Positions 1 through 6,376 of a stretch of DNA of 8,304 bases are shown in pieces. The DNA is from Bacteroidota bacterium (GTDB taxonomy: Bacteria; Bacteroidota; Bacteroidia; 2-12-FULL-35-15): assembly GCA_026391935.1 (NCBI GenBank), contig JAPLDC010000338.1, forward strand, positions 1 through 8,304, read 5' to 3'. Under the pieces are notes generated by a model. It had not been told where the DNA came from. It saw only the letters and a program-made list of their open reading frames with translations, and made no database searches. A program made the translations under genes and the position numbers. How positions within the stretch are numbered: position 1 is the first letter of the stretch; the number at the start of each line of letters is the position of its first letter.

Positions 1-865
1 TTGAACTGATCACAGTTCCTTTTGCATCTGGTTGCATAGTGTTAAGCAAGCGTACAGGAATATTTTTTGTCTGAGCAGGAAGAATGCAGGTAGGATGTAA
101 TATTTTCGCTCCGAAATAAGCCAATTCGGCCGCTTCATCAAACGAAAGCTCCGCAATCGGATACGTTTTTTCCACAACACGCGGGTCATTATTATGCATT
201 CCATCAATGTCGGTCCAGATCTGGATCTCTTCAGATAGTATCGCAGCCCCAACGATGGTCGCTGTATAATCACTGCCTCCACGTTTTAAGTTGTCAATTT
301 CCCCGAATGCATTTCTGCATATATATCCTTGAGTGATATATAAATTTGATTTTGGATATTTACTTAATTCGAGTTTGATATTTGTTTCAATATACTTCAT
401 ATCAGGCTCCTCGTTTTCATCGATACGCATAAAATTTAATGCAGGAAGTAAAATCGATTCAATTTTTTTTTCTTCCAGGTAATAATGGAACAAAGCAGTT
501 GAAAGTAATTCACCTTGAGCTAAAATAGCGCGTTCTTCATTTATAGTGAACATATCCATTGTAAATGCACGGAGATATTCGAAATGCGATTCCAGCAATT
601 CTTTCCCTTTTTGAAGCGCAGCCTCCGTGTTATACAATTGTTTAATTACATTATGATAATTAATATCCAAAACATCAATAAGTGATTTTGCTTTATCGTT
701 TTCTTTTCCATAAAGGGCATTTGCGATTTCAACTAAATTGTTAGTTGTGCCACTCATAGCTGATAAAACAACAATTTTTGGACAAGTGTCATTTATTAAT
801 TCTGCCAGCGAATGCATGCGTTCAGCTGATCCTACAGATGTTCCGCCAAATTTTAAAATTTTCAT
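1..865 (-). CDS. lysC: Aspartate kinase (N-terminal part, gene runs off the left edge)
   Basis: Aspartate kinase phosphorylates L-aspartate to 4-phosphoaspartate, the first step toward lysine, threonine and methionine, in the cytoplasm. 288 codons are visible from ATG at 865-863; the 3' end is outside the window. The protein opens with the amino-acid kinase signature KFGGTSVGS (residues 5-13). An SAMSGTTNNLVE segment follows near residue 40. KRGGSDYTA (194-202) is the nucleotide/substrate-binding loop, then come WTDIDGMHNNDPR and FGAKILHP, both typical of the LysC/ThrA kinase domain. The regulatory ACT domains would lie beyond the edge. I therefore cannot tell a monofunctional enzyme (about 420-450 residues) from a fusion with homoserine dehydrogenase; the symbol is tentative. 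It is transcribed away from gldF. A TAnnTTTG element lies 25 bases upstream of the start. The reading frame is unbroken throughout. Confidence 0.93.
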   Translation of the reverse strand, partial: MKILKFGGTSVGSAERMHSLAELINDTCPKIVVLSAMSGTTNNLVEIANALYGKENDKAKSLIDVLDINYHNVIKQLYNTEAALQKGKELLESHFEYLRAFTMDMFTINEERAILAQGELLSTALFHYYLEEKKIESILLPALNFMRIDENEEPDMKYIETNIKLELSKYPKSNLYITQGYICRNAFGEIDNLKRGGSDYTATIVGAAILSEEIQIWTDIDGMHNNDPRVVEKTYPIAELSFDEAAELAYFGAKILHPTCILPAQTKNIPVRLLNTMQPDAKGTVISS

Positions 866-889
866 TTCAAGAGATATTATTAGGGGTAG

Positions 890-897
890 CAAATTTA
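890..897 (-). promoter_or_regulatory. Putative -7 promoter element of the aspartate kinase gene
   Basis: Read on the minus strand this is TAAATTTG, an exact match to the Bacteroidota -7 consensus TAnnTTTG, 24 bases before the ATG. No convincing -33 TTTG lies at the usual spacing, so the call rests on the -7 match and its position. Confidence 0.45.
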
Positions 898-1011
898 TAA
901 TAATTGAGGTATTTTGAGTGAATTATTTTCTTTTAGGAGCATTTTTCATTCAATAAGAATGCAATAACTTCAAGGTAGCTACAAATGTTTAGCGTAAACA
1001 GGACACTTTAC

Positions 1012-1060
1012 TTAACAATCTTTAACAAAATCAAATTACTTACTAAGAAGTGATTGTTAA
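1012..1060. repeat. Inverted repeat with a third related half-site in the divergent intergenic region
   Basis: TTAACAATC (1012-1020) and GATTGTTAA (1052-1060) are a perfect 9-bp inverted repeat around a 31-base spacer. A related direct copy, TTAACAAAATC, sits at 1022-1032. The region lies between the divergent aspartate kinase and gldF starts, so it could be a set of binding sites or a weak RNA hairpin. In sequence this AT-rich, some of it may be chance. Confidence 0.35.
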
Positions 1061-1097
1061 ATAATTTGTACTTTAGTATTCATAAAACATCCCCGCC

Positions 1098-1115
1098 ATA
1101 CTATTAAAATAGTAT
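1098..1115. repeat. 18-bp near-palindrome overlapping the gldF promoter region
   Basis: ATACTATT-AA-AATAGTAT is an 8-2-8 inverted repeat. Its right arm overlaps the first three bases of the TAnnTTTG match at 1113-1120, and it lies 15-32 bases before the gldF ATG. This is a plausible operator. It could also be a short hairpin, since a few T residues follow it. No binding protein can be inferred. Confidence 0.4.
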
Positions 1116-1120
1116 TTTTG
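1113..1120 (+). promoter_or_regulatory. Putative -7 promoter element of the gldF block
   Basis: TATTTTTG matches TAnnTTTG exactly. It ends 9 bases before the gldF ATG at 1130, so a transcript from it would have a leader of only a few bases. No good -33 element is seen at the expected spacing; a promoter further upstream is an alternative. Confidence 0.35.
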
Positions 1121-1129
1121 CATTCATAT

Positions 1130-1879
1130 ATGTTTACATTACTAAAAAAAGAAATTGCTAGTTTTTTAAGTTCACTCATTGGATATATTTCCATTGGCGT
1201 GTTTTTGGTGCTGATCAGTTTATTTATGTGGTGGATACGGTCTGACTCAAATTCAAGTAATAATTTGAATGTGTTGGATAGCGGTTATGCAAATATCGAT
1301 TCTCTTTTTATCATTGGTCCATGGGTGTTTTTGTTTTTGATCCCTGCGATCACTATGCGCTCTTTTGCAGATGAAAAAAAGGCAGGCACTATTGAACTTT
1401 TGCTTACCCGCCCGCTCACCGACCTGCAGATAATCCTTGCAAAATATTTTGCAGGATTGGTTCTTGTTTTATTCTCCTTACTTCCAACATTAATCTATTA
1501 TTATTCTGTTCATAGATTGTGAAGTCCTGTTGGGAATATTGATACAGGTGGGATGTGGGGTTCTTATATCGGATTGTTATTTTTAGGAGCGGCCTTTGTT
1601 TCAATTGGAATATTTGCCTCATCAATTACCGATAATCAAGTTGTTTCTTTTATACTGGCACTATTTCTTTGTTTTTTCATTTTTATCGGTTTCGATTTTA
1701 TGAGCTCATTTGCACTTTTCGGGAAAATTGATAATGTTATTCTGGCATTGGGGATAAATAGTCATTATGTTTCAATGAGCCGTGGTGTGGTGGATACAAG
1801 GGATGTAATTTATTTTGTGAGTTTAATTGCCGTATTTATTTTAGGCACAAGAACTGTTTTGGAAAGTAGAAAATGGTAG
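1130..1879 (+). pseudogene. gldF: gldF, gliding-motility ABC transporter permease, interrupted by an in-frame TGA
   Basis: GldF is the inner-membrane permease of the Gld ABC transporter (with GldG and the ATPase GldA), linked to gliding motility in Bacteroidota. From ATG 1130 there are 250 codons including the TAG stop, a normal length for GldF. The start opens MFTLLKKEIASF, the usual N-terminus; a TTG at 1118 would add four residues and lies inside the promoter-like motif. Hydrophobic segments fall near residues 16-35, 60-75, 98-125, 145-163, 170-190 and 226-240. The family segment MRSFADEKKAGTIELLLTRP starts at residue 76. Codon 131 (1520-1522) is TGA, where the local motif HRL-x-SPVGNIDTG suggests GGA (Gly). 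Everything before and after is in one frame and reads as GldF, so this looks like a single substitution. It could be a real null allele, a sequencing error, or read through. The downstream part has an ATG at 1553 but no well-placed ribosome site. The ABC2-permease identity is sure; functionality is not. Confidence 0.88.
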
Positions 1880-1910
1880 CAGACACATTTTAACAAACTA
1901 AGAATAAAAA

Positions 1911-1916
1911 AGAGGT
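1911..1916 (+). promoter_or_regulatory. Ribosome binding site that fixes the TTG start of gldG
   Basis: AGAGGT lies 7 bases before TTG 1924. Upstream in that frame there is no ATG, GTG or TTG before the stop at 1891-1893. The next in-frame ATG (1993) falls inside the first membrane segment. TTG is therefore the likely start. Confidence 0.55.
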
Positions 1917-1923
1917 AAGTACA

Positions 1924-3618
1924 TTGACTAAAAATAAAAGAAATAAAAAACGGGATATTGTTGCTCTTGGTTTGGCGATCGCCTTACTGATAATGATCAA
2001 CTTTATAGGTTCTTTTGTATTTCACCGTTTTGATCTTACCAAGGAAAAGCGTTATACTTTATCTGATGTGACAAAAGATCTATTAAAAAATCTGGATGAT
2101 GTTATTTATGTAAAAGTTTATTTGGATGGTGATTTTCCTGCTGGATTCAAGCGTTTACGTAATGAAACTAAAGAAATGCTGGATGAATTCAGGGCATATG
2201 CAAATAATAATATTGAATATGAATTCATTGATCCTTCTGCAAATCCTGATAAAAAACAACAGAACGAAGTCTATAAACAGTTGTTTGATAAAGGACTGCA
2301 ACCAACTAATATAGAAGTAAAGGAGGAAAGTGCTACTACACAGCAGATAATTTTCCCAGCTTGTCTAGTTTCATACCGTGGTCACGAATTGCCATGGCAA
2401 TTGCTTAAAACGCAAATGGGAAGTTCTCCAGAATCGCAATTAAATAATTCCATCCAATCGCTGGAATATGAATTTGCGAGTTGCATCAGAAACTTAAGTG
2501 TTGTGTCCCGACCTCAAATTGGTTTCCTTGATGGGCACGATGAATTAGATACGCTCGCTGTTCAGGATATTGCCGATGCTTTAAACGAATTTTATACTGT
2601 TAAAAGAGTTACTATAAATGAACAGTTGAATGCTTTAAAAGGGTTGGATGCGATTATTGTTGCTAAACCAGATTCTTCGTTTTCTGATAAGGATAAATTT
2701 ATTATTGACCAATTCATTATGAGAGGCGGTAAAGCGCTTTGGTTGATCGATCCTTTGTATACCAGCCCCGATAGTCTTCGAAGAAATGGCGGAACACTTG
2801 CTGTCCCTTATAACTTAAGACTGGATGATATGTTCTTTAAATACGGTGTCAGGATCAATGCTGATATGATTGCAGATATTCAGTCATCCGTTATTCCTGT
2901 AAATGTTGCTATGCGTGGGCAACCAGCGAATATTCAAATGAAGCCTTGGATATTTTCTCCTTTGATTATGCCAACAGGTTCCCACCCGATTGTGAAAAAT
3001 CTGGATGTGATAAAAGTAGATTTTGCTGCAAGTATGGATACCATCGCTGTAAAAGGTATTAAAAAAACTATTTTATTACAATCATCAAAATTTTCAAAAG
3101 CTATTCTTTCCCCTGTAAGAGTTGATTTGCGCATGGTAAATATGCCATTAGACGAAAAACGTTTCGATAATCCTTATCGTAACATAGCCGTATTGTTGGA
3201 AGGAGAATTCGAATCTCTTTACAAAAATCATCTTTCTCCAAAAATTGCAAAGGACAGTGCTATTGGGTTTAAAGAAAATGGCAAGAAAACAAAAATGATT
3301 ATTATTTCTGATGGTGATATTATTCGTAACGGTATTGATTATCGCTCCGGAAAAAAATTGCCTTTGGGATATGATAAATATACAAATCAGACCTATGGAA
3401 ATAAAAATTTTATTTTGAATTGTATGAATTATTTATGTGATGATTCAGGTTTGATAAGTGTTCGTGCCCGCGAGTTAACATTGCGATTATTGGATAAGAA
3501 AAAATTAAAGAATGAACGATTGAAATGGCAAATAATTAATACAGGCTTGCCGCTATTGTTATTGGTGGTGTTTGGAGTCGTATATAATATTAGACGTAAA
3601 CGTAAATACTCCTCATGA
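1924..3618 (+). CDS. gldG: GldG, gliding-motility ABC transporter auxiliary subunit
   Basis: GldG is the auxiliary membrane subunit of the Gld ABC transporter, with a large domain outside the cytoplasmic membrane. The product is 564 residues, as expected for the family. A basic N-terminus leads into a membrane segment at about 13-34. The family block RFDLTKEKRYTLSDVTKDLL (35-54) follows, then the ABC-transporter auxiliary domain, including a GFLDGHDELDT motif near 200-210. A second membrane helix at about 537-555 ends in a basic tail (RRKRK). The helix-domain-helix layout is typical. Translation starts at TTG with an AGAGGT site. gldG lies 44 bases after gldF and is presumably cotranscribed with it, so the gldF nonsense codon could be polar. 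Its TGA stop overlaps the next gene's ATG. No frameshift is visible. Known from the family: needed for gliding in Flavobacterium; the transported substrate is not settled. Confidence 0.93.
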   Translation: MTKNKRNKKRDIVALGLAIALLIMINFIGSFVFHRFDLTKEKRYTLSDVTKDLLKNLDDVIYVKVYLDGDFPAGFKRLRNETKEMLDEFRAYANNNIEYEFIDPSANPDKKQQNEVYKQLFDKGLQPTNIEVKEESATTQQIIFPACLVSYRGHELPWQLLKTQMGSSPESQLNNSIQSLEYEFASCIRNLSVVSRPQIGFLDGHDELDTLAVQDIADALNEFYTVKRVTINEQLNALKGLDAIIVAKPDSSFSDKDKFIIDQFIMRGGKALWLIDPLYTSPDSLRRNGGTLAVPYNLRLDDMFFKYGVRINADMIADIQSSVIPVNVAMRGQPANIQMKPWIFSPLIMPTGSHPIVKNLDVIKVDFAASMDTIAVKGIKKTILLQSSKFSKAILSPVRVDLRMVNMPLDEKRFDNPYRNIAVLLEGEFESLYKNHLSPKIAKDSAIGFKENGKKTKMIIISDGDIIRNGIDYRSGKKLPLGYDKYTNQTYGNKNFILNCMNYLCDDSGLISVRARELTLRLLDKKKLKNERLKWQIINTGLPLLLLVVFGVVYNIRRKRKYSS

Positions 3619-4697
3619 TGCGTAAGAACAGAATAGCGATAGTCTTGGTTATTTTATTGGGTTCGGTTTCTTTTTGGTTTATAAGCCATAATAGAAAGGG
3701 GACGATCAATGAAAAAATGAGAAGTTTTGCTGTGAAGGATACAGCATCCATTAATAAAATATTTTTAGCTGATAAGAATGGAAGAACACTTACTTTGGAA
3801 CGTGGTGAAAAAGGTGTTTGGACTGTAAATGGTAAATTCGGAGTGCGTATAGATGCTTTACATTCTTTGATGGAAACACTTATTAGAGTGGATGTTAAGG
3901 AGCCTGTTGGGAAAAAGGCACAGGATAATGTTATGAAACGCCTTGCTGCAAAGGCTGTTAAATGTGAGATATATCAAAATAATGTTCTTACAAAAGCGTA
4001 TTATGTAGGAACAGAAACTCAGGATCTGACTGGAACTTATATGATCATGATTGATCCTGAAACTATGGAAACCTCAGAACGTCCTTTCATTACTTATATT
4101 CCCGGGTTTGAAGGGTATTTGACTACCCGGTATTTTACTGAAGAACGTGGTTGGAGAGACCGTTCCATGTTTGCAAATATTCCTAATGAGATTAAGTCAG
4201 TGCGGATGGAAATTCCTTACAATCCTACTTTTGGATACGAATTGATTGTGAAAGGAAATAATGATTACGAAATAAAAATGCTGAGTGATAATAAAATCGT
4301 GCCTAATGTGGATCCATTGGCAGTAAAACAGTATTTGTCTTATTTTCAAGCCTTGAGTTTTGAAAGTTTTGAAGTAGATATGAAGCAGCCGCAAATTGAT
4401 TCTGCAATGAAGTCTCAACCAATAAATATTCTTACTGTAACTGATCAAAATGGCAAGGTTAATAAAGTGAAATTTTACGCTAGAAAACCCACTAAAGAAT
4501 CTTACGATATTAAAGGAAATTTAGTAAAATATGATACCGAACGCATGGATGCTTTAATGAATAATGGAATTGATTTTGTGATGGTTCAGTTTTATATGTT
4601 CGGTAAAGTAATGCCATCTGTCGATTATTTTCAAAATGATTCCTCAAAACCCAAAAAGCCAATAAGCCCGGCTGAAAACAAGAAGCCAAAAGCATAA
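3615..4697 (+). CDS. DUF4340-type membrane-anchored protein coupled to gldG
   Basis: This resembles the DUF4340 family found next to GldG-like ABC auxiliary proteins in Bacteroidota; its biochemical role is unknown. The product is 360 residues. One membrane segment lies at about 7-24 with no lipobox cysteine, so it is probably anchored by an uncleaved helix with its bulk in the periplasm. The soluble part carries repeated beta-rich elements: an early LTLERGEKGVWTVNGKFGVR stretch (about 59-78), then GTYMIMID, then IPGFEGYLTTRYFTEE and GWRDRSMF before residue 190. The C-terminus is a Lys/Pro-rich low-complexity tail (about 343-360). The start ATG overlaps the gldG stop (ATGA), and a second ATG follows directly at 3618, so the exact first codon is uncertain. 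The overlap implies translational coupling, and the gene ends at a strong terminator, making it the last gene of the gldFG unit. By inference it is a third component of the Gld transporter complex. Confidence 0.82.
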   Translation: MMRKNRIAIVLVILLGSVSFWFISHNRKGTINEKMRSFAVKDTASINKIFLADKNGRTLTLERGEKGVWTVNGKFGVRIDALHSLMETLIRVDVKEPVGKKAQDNVMKRLAAKAVKCEIYQNNVLTKAYYVGTETQDLTGTYMIMIDPETMETSERPFITYIPGFEGYLTTRYFTEERGWRDRSMFANIPNEIKSVRMEIPYNPTFGYELIVKGNNDYEIKMLSDNKIVPNVDPLAVKQYLSYFQALSFESFEVDMKQPQIDSAMKSQPINILTVTDQNGKVNKVKFYARKPTKESYDIKGNLVKYDTERMDALMNNGIDFVMVQFYMFGKVMPSVDYFQNDSSKPKKPISPAENKKPKA

Positions 4698-4723
4698 GCG
4701 TTTTTATTAACCAAAATTTTAGT

Positions 4724-4750
4724 AAGTCCCTGAAAATAGGGGCTTTTTTT
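4724..4750 (+). terminator. Intrinsic terminator of the gldF-gldG-DUF4340 unit
   Basis: The arms AGTCCCT (4725-4731) and AGGGGCT (4738-4744) form a 7-bp stem with one G-T pair and a GAAAAT loop. Another A-T pair sits below the stem, and the 3' arm runs into seven T residues. It lies 27 bases after the TAA of the DUF4340 gene. Confidence 0.85.
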
Positions 4751-4753
4751 GTT

Positions 4754-4796
4754 AAAAAGTTGGTTGAAATTAAAGTTGTTAACCAACTTTTTTTTT
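4754..4796 (+). terminator. Second terminator-like hairpin just upstream of dnaN
   Basis: AAAAAGTTGGTT (4754-4765) and AACCAACTTTTT (4781-4792) are a perfect 12-bp inverted repeat with a 15-base loop and T residues to 4796. The 3' arm can instead pair with AAAGTTG at 4772-4778 (7 bp, TTAAC loop), so two mutually exclusive structures exist. It may be a backup terminator. Being A/T symmetric it could also act in the other direction, or be an attenuator-like element if transcription starts upstream of it. Confidence 0.6.
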
Positions 4797-4807
4797 GTTT
4801 TAATTTT

Positions 4808-4815
4808 TATATTTG
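4808..4815 (+). promoter_or_regulatory. Putative -7 promoter element of dnaN
   Basis: TATATTTG matches TAnnTTTG exactly. It lies 39 bases before the dnaN ATG and downstream of two terminator hairpins, consistent with separate transcription of dnaN. A TTTG at 4794-4797 is too close to be a normal -33 element. Confidence 0.45.
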
Positions 4816-4854
4816 CTAAGTAAGAAAAAGAAAAACCTATTAATACATCTCGAT

Positions 4855-5976
4855 ATGAAATTCATTGTTTCCAGTACTTCATTATTAAAACAATTACAAG
4901 CCATCAGCGGTGTGCTTAATTCAAATAACGCCTTACCTATTTTAGATAATTTTCTTTTTGAAATTGATAAGACCCAATTGAAAATTTCTGCTTCTGATCT
5001 GGAAACTACAATGACAACTTCAATAAATATTGAATCCAAAGATTCAGGAAGTATTGCTGTCCCTGCAAAATTATTATTGGATACTTTGAAAACGTTTGCT
5101 GACCAGCCTTTGACATTTTCTGTGGATGATAAAAAATATGGTATTGAAATTATTTCTGATTATGGGAAATATAAATTGACTGGTCACAATGGTGAAGAAT
5201 TTCCAAAATTACCAAGTTTAGAATCTGCTTCCTCTCTCGACATTGAGGCGAGTGTATTAGCTTCCGCAATAAACAAAACAATTTTTGCTACAGGAAATGA
5301 TGAGTTACGTCCTGTGATGTCTGGTGTGTTTTGTCAATTAGCGACGGATAGCATTACATTTGTTGCAACCGATGCTCATAAGTTAGTGAGATACCGCAGA
5401 ACAGATGCTAAAGCGCAAGCGGCTTCCTCTTTCATTATTCCCAAAAAGCCGTTAAATCTTTTGAAAAATACATTGTCTAGTGTGAGCGGTAATGTGAAGA
5501 TCGAATACAATAATACCAATGCATTTTTCTCTTTTGAAAATACAAATTTAATTTGCCGATTAATTGACGGAAAATATCCAAACTATGAAGCGGTTATTCC
5601 AAAAGAAAATCCTAATAAATTAACAGTTGATCGTGTTTCTTTTTTGAGCTCTATCAAACGTGTTTCTATATTCTCTAATAAAACAACACATCAAGTTCGA
5701 TTGAAAATTGCCGGTAGCGAATTAAGCATTTCTGCTGAAGATCTTGATTTTGCTAATGAGGCAAGCGAACGGCTTACTTGTCAGTATGGTGGCGAAGATA
5801 TGGAGATCGGATTCAACTCAAAATTTTTGGCAGAGATGTTGAGCAATTTAAATTGCGAAAATGTAAATCTTGAAATGAGTGCACCAAATCGTGCAGGAAT
5901 TTTATTACCTACAGAAAAAGAAAATCCAAGCGAAGATGTATTGATGTTGGTTATGCCTGTTATGTTGAATAGCTAA
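4855..5976 (+). CDS. dnaN: DNA polymerase III beta subunit (sliding clamp)
   Basis: DnaN is the ring-shaped clamp that tethers the replicative polymerase and other factors to DNA in the cytoplasm. The product is 373 residues, the normal length. ATG 4855 starts the family N-terminus MKFIVSSTSLLKQL; an upstream TTG at 4813 would add 14 Lys/Leu residues outside the family and overlaps the promoter-like motif. All three clamp domains are present, roughly 1-120, 125-245 and 250-373. ELRPVMSGV and FVATDAHKLVRY lie in domain II, RLIDGKYPNYEAVIP is at the II/III linker, and the C-terminus LMLVMPVMLNS is the usual MPV ending next to the hydrophobic peptide-binding cleft. It is not preceded by dnaA here; adjacency to gldG-type genes fits my recollection of some Bacteroidota genomes. 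Its likely terminator is 200 bases downstream, beyond a palindromic repeat. Confidence 0.97.
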   Translation: MKFIVSSTSLLKQLQAISGVLNSNNALPILDNFLFEIDKTQLKISASDLETTMTTSINIESKDSGSIAVPAKLLLDTLKTFADQPLTFSVDDKKYGIEIISDYGKYKLTGHNGEEFPKLPSLESASSLDIEASVLASAINKTIFATGNDELRPVMSGVFCQLATDSITFVATDAHKLVRYRRTDAKAQAASSFIIPKKPLNLLKNTLSSVSGNVKIEYNNTNAFFSFENTNLICRLIDGKYPNYEAVIPKENPNKLTVDRVSFLSSIKRVSIFSNKTTHQVRLKIAGSELSISAEDLDFANEASERLTCQYGGEDMEIGFNSKFLAEMLSNLNCENVNLEMSAPNRAGILLPTEKENPSEDVLMLVMPVMLNS

Positions 5977-5999
5977 GCCATTGTTAGGCTGGGGTGCAA

Positions 6000-6163
6000 A
6001 ATGTCGAGGTGCGGTTGTCACTCTGAGCTTAGCCTGCACTGAGCCAGACGAAGTGTCGAAGAGTTTGCGTAAACCACCGAAATGTTTCGAGAGGCTCAAC
6101 ATGACAACACCCGAAATGCAGCTTCGAAGTATGTCCTTCGAGCAAAGCCGAGAAGTCGACATT
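6000..6163. repeat. Compound palindromic intergenic repeat (REP/MITE-like, non-coding)
   Basis: Nested inverted repeats occupy this stretch. The outer arms are AATGTCGA (6000-6007) and TCGACATT (6156-6163). The main element has arms TTGTCA-ctc-TGAGC (6015-6028) and GCTCA-aca-TGACAA (6094-6107), identical in complement except for three bases. Inside it are ACTCT/AGAGT (6020-6024 with 6060-6064), CACT/AGTG, GTTT/AAAC (6063-6074) and CGAAATGTTTCG (6078-6089). To its right is GCTTCGAAG/CTTCGAGC with one bulge (6121-6143). The wording GTCA..TGAGC plus CGAAG..TCGAAG is like dispersed intergenic repeats I recall from Bacteroidota genomes. Open frames across it are by-products of the repeat. Base composition is richer in G and C than its surroundings, consistent with insertion. 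Copy number elsewhere cannot be seen from this window. Confidence 0.72.
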
Positions 6164-6178
6164 CGTTATGAATATTTT

Positions 6179-6210
6179 AAAGCCGTTCTAGTTTGGAACG
6201 GTTTTTTTTT
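6179..6210 (+). terminator. Intrinsic terminator, probably of dnaN
   Basis: CCGTTC (6183-6188) pairs with GAACGG (6196-6201) around a TAGTTTG loop. The stem is extended by a G-T pair and three A-T pairs into a run of nine T residues. It is the first terminator after dnaN, though 200 bases beyond its stop codon because the palindromic repeat lies between. Confidence 0.85.
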
Positions 6211-6376
6211 GACTAGTGTCTCTGCTGTTTGAGTTTATTGCGATCCGTGTTCCTTACATGCTGTTATGATAACGTTTCTCTCATTCTAATGTACACTGTG
6301 AGATTGCTTCTGAGTCTTTGCGATTCTCAATAATACTTCGAAACGAAGATTCGTTTTATTTTCTTAAATTTACTTT
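6211..6376. other. Intergenic leader region before the esterase gene
   Basis: No gene is seen here. With the repeat and terminator to its left, it completes a 400-base gap after dnaN. Near the esterase there are two overlapping, mutually exclusive short hairpins: CTTCG-AAA-CGAAG (6336-6348) and AAACGA-AGAT-TCGTTT (6341-6356). TAAATTTA at 6365-6372 misses the TAnnTTTG consensus by one base, but is only 4 bases from the ATG. No promoter can be placed with confidence. Confidence 0.4.

Noticed and set aside
10..282. 90-residue minus-strand open frame at the left edge
   Set aside because: It lies in another frame of the aspartate kinase gene, whose own frame carries all the family motifs.
1520..1522. 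UGA recoded as Gly, Trp or selenocysteine
   Set aside because: No other coding sequence in the window has an in-frame TGA, gldG uses TGA as its stop, and the position is not a Cys/Sec site. No strong SECIS-like hairpin follows.
1553..1879. Separate 108-residue membrane protein starting at ATG 1553
   Set aside because: It is the in-frame second half of gldF after the TGA. There is no well-spaced ribosome site, and the residues between the TGA and this ATG also match GldF.
4813..4854. N-terminal extension of DnaN from TTG 4813
   Set aside because: The extra 14 residues are Lys/Leu-rich and outside the family, and the TTG is part of the TATATTTG promoter-like motif. ATG 4855 gives the usual DnaN start.
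5905..6162. 85-residue minus-strand open frame with a MLSLSKHFG-like segment
   Set aside because: It overlaps the dnaN 3' end and the palindromic repeat. Such segments are familiar spurious translations of Bacteroidota intergenic repeats.
5981..6232. 83-residue plus-strand open frame after dnaN
   Set aside because: It lies across the palindromic repeat and the terminator, ends in a translation of the T tract, and its composition reflects the repeat.
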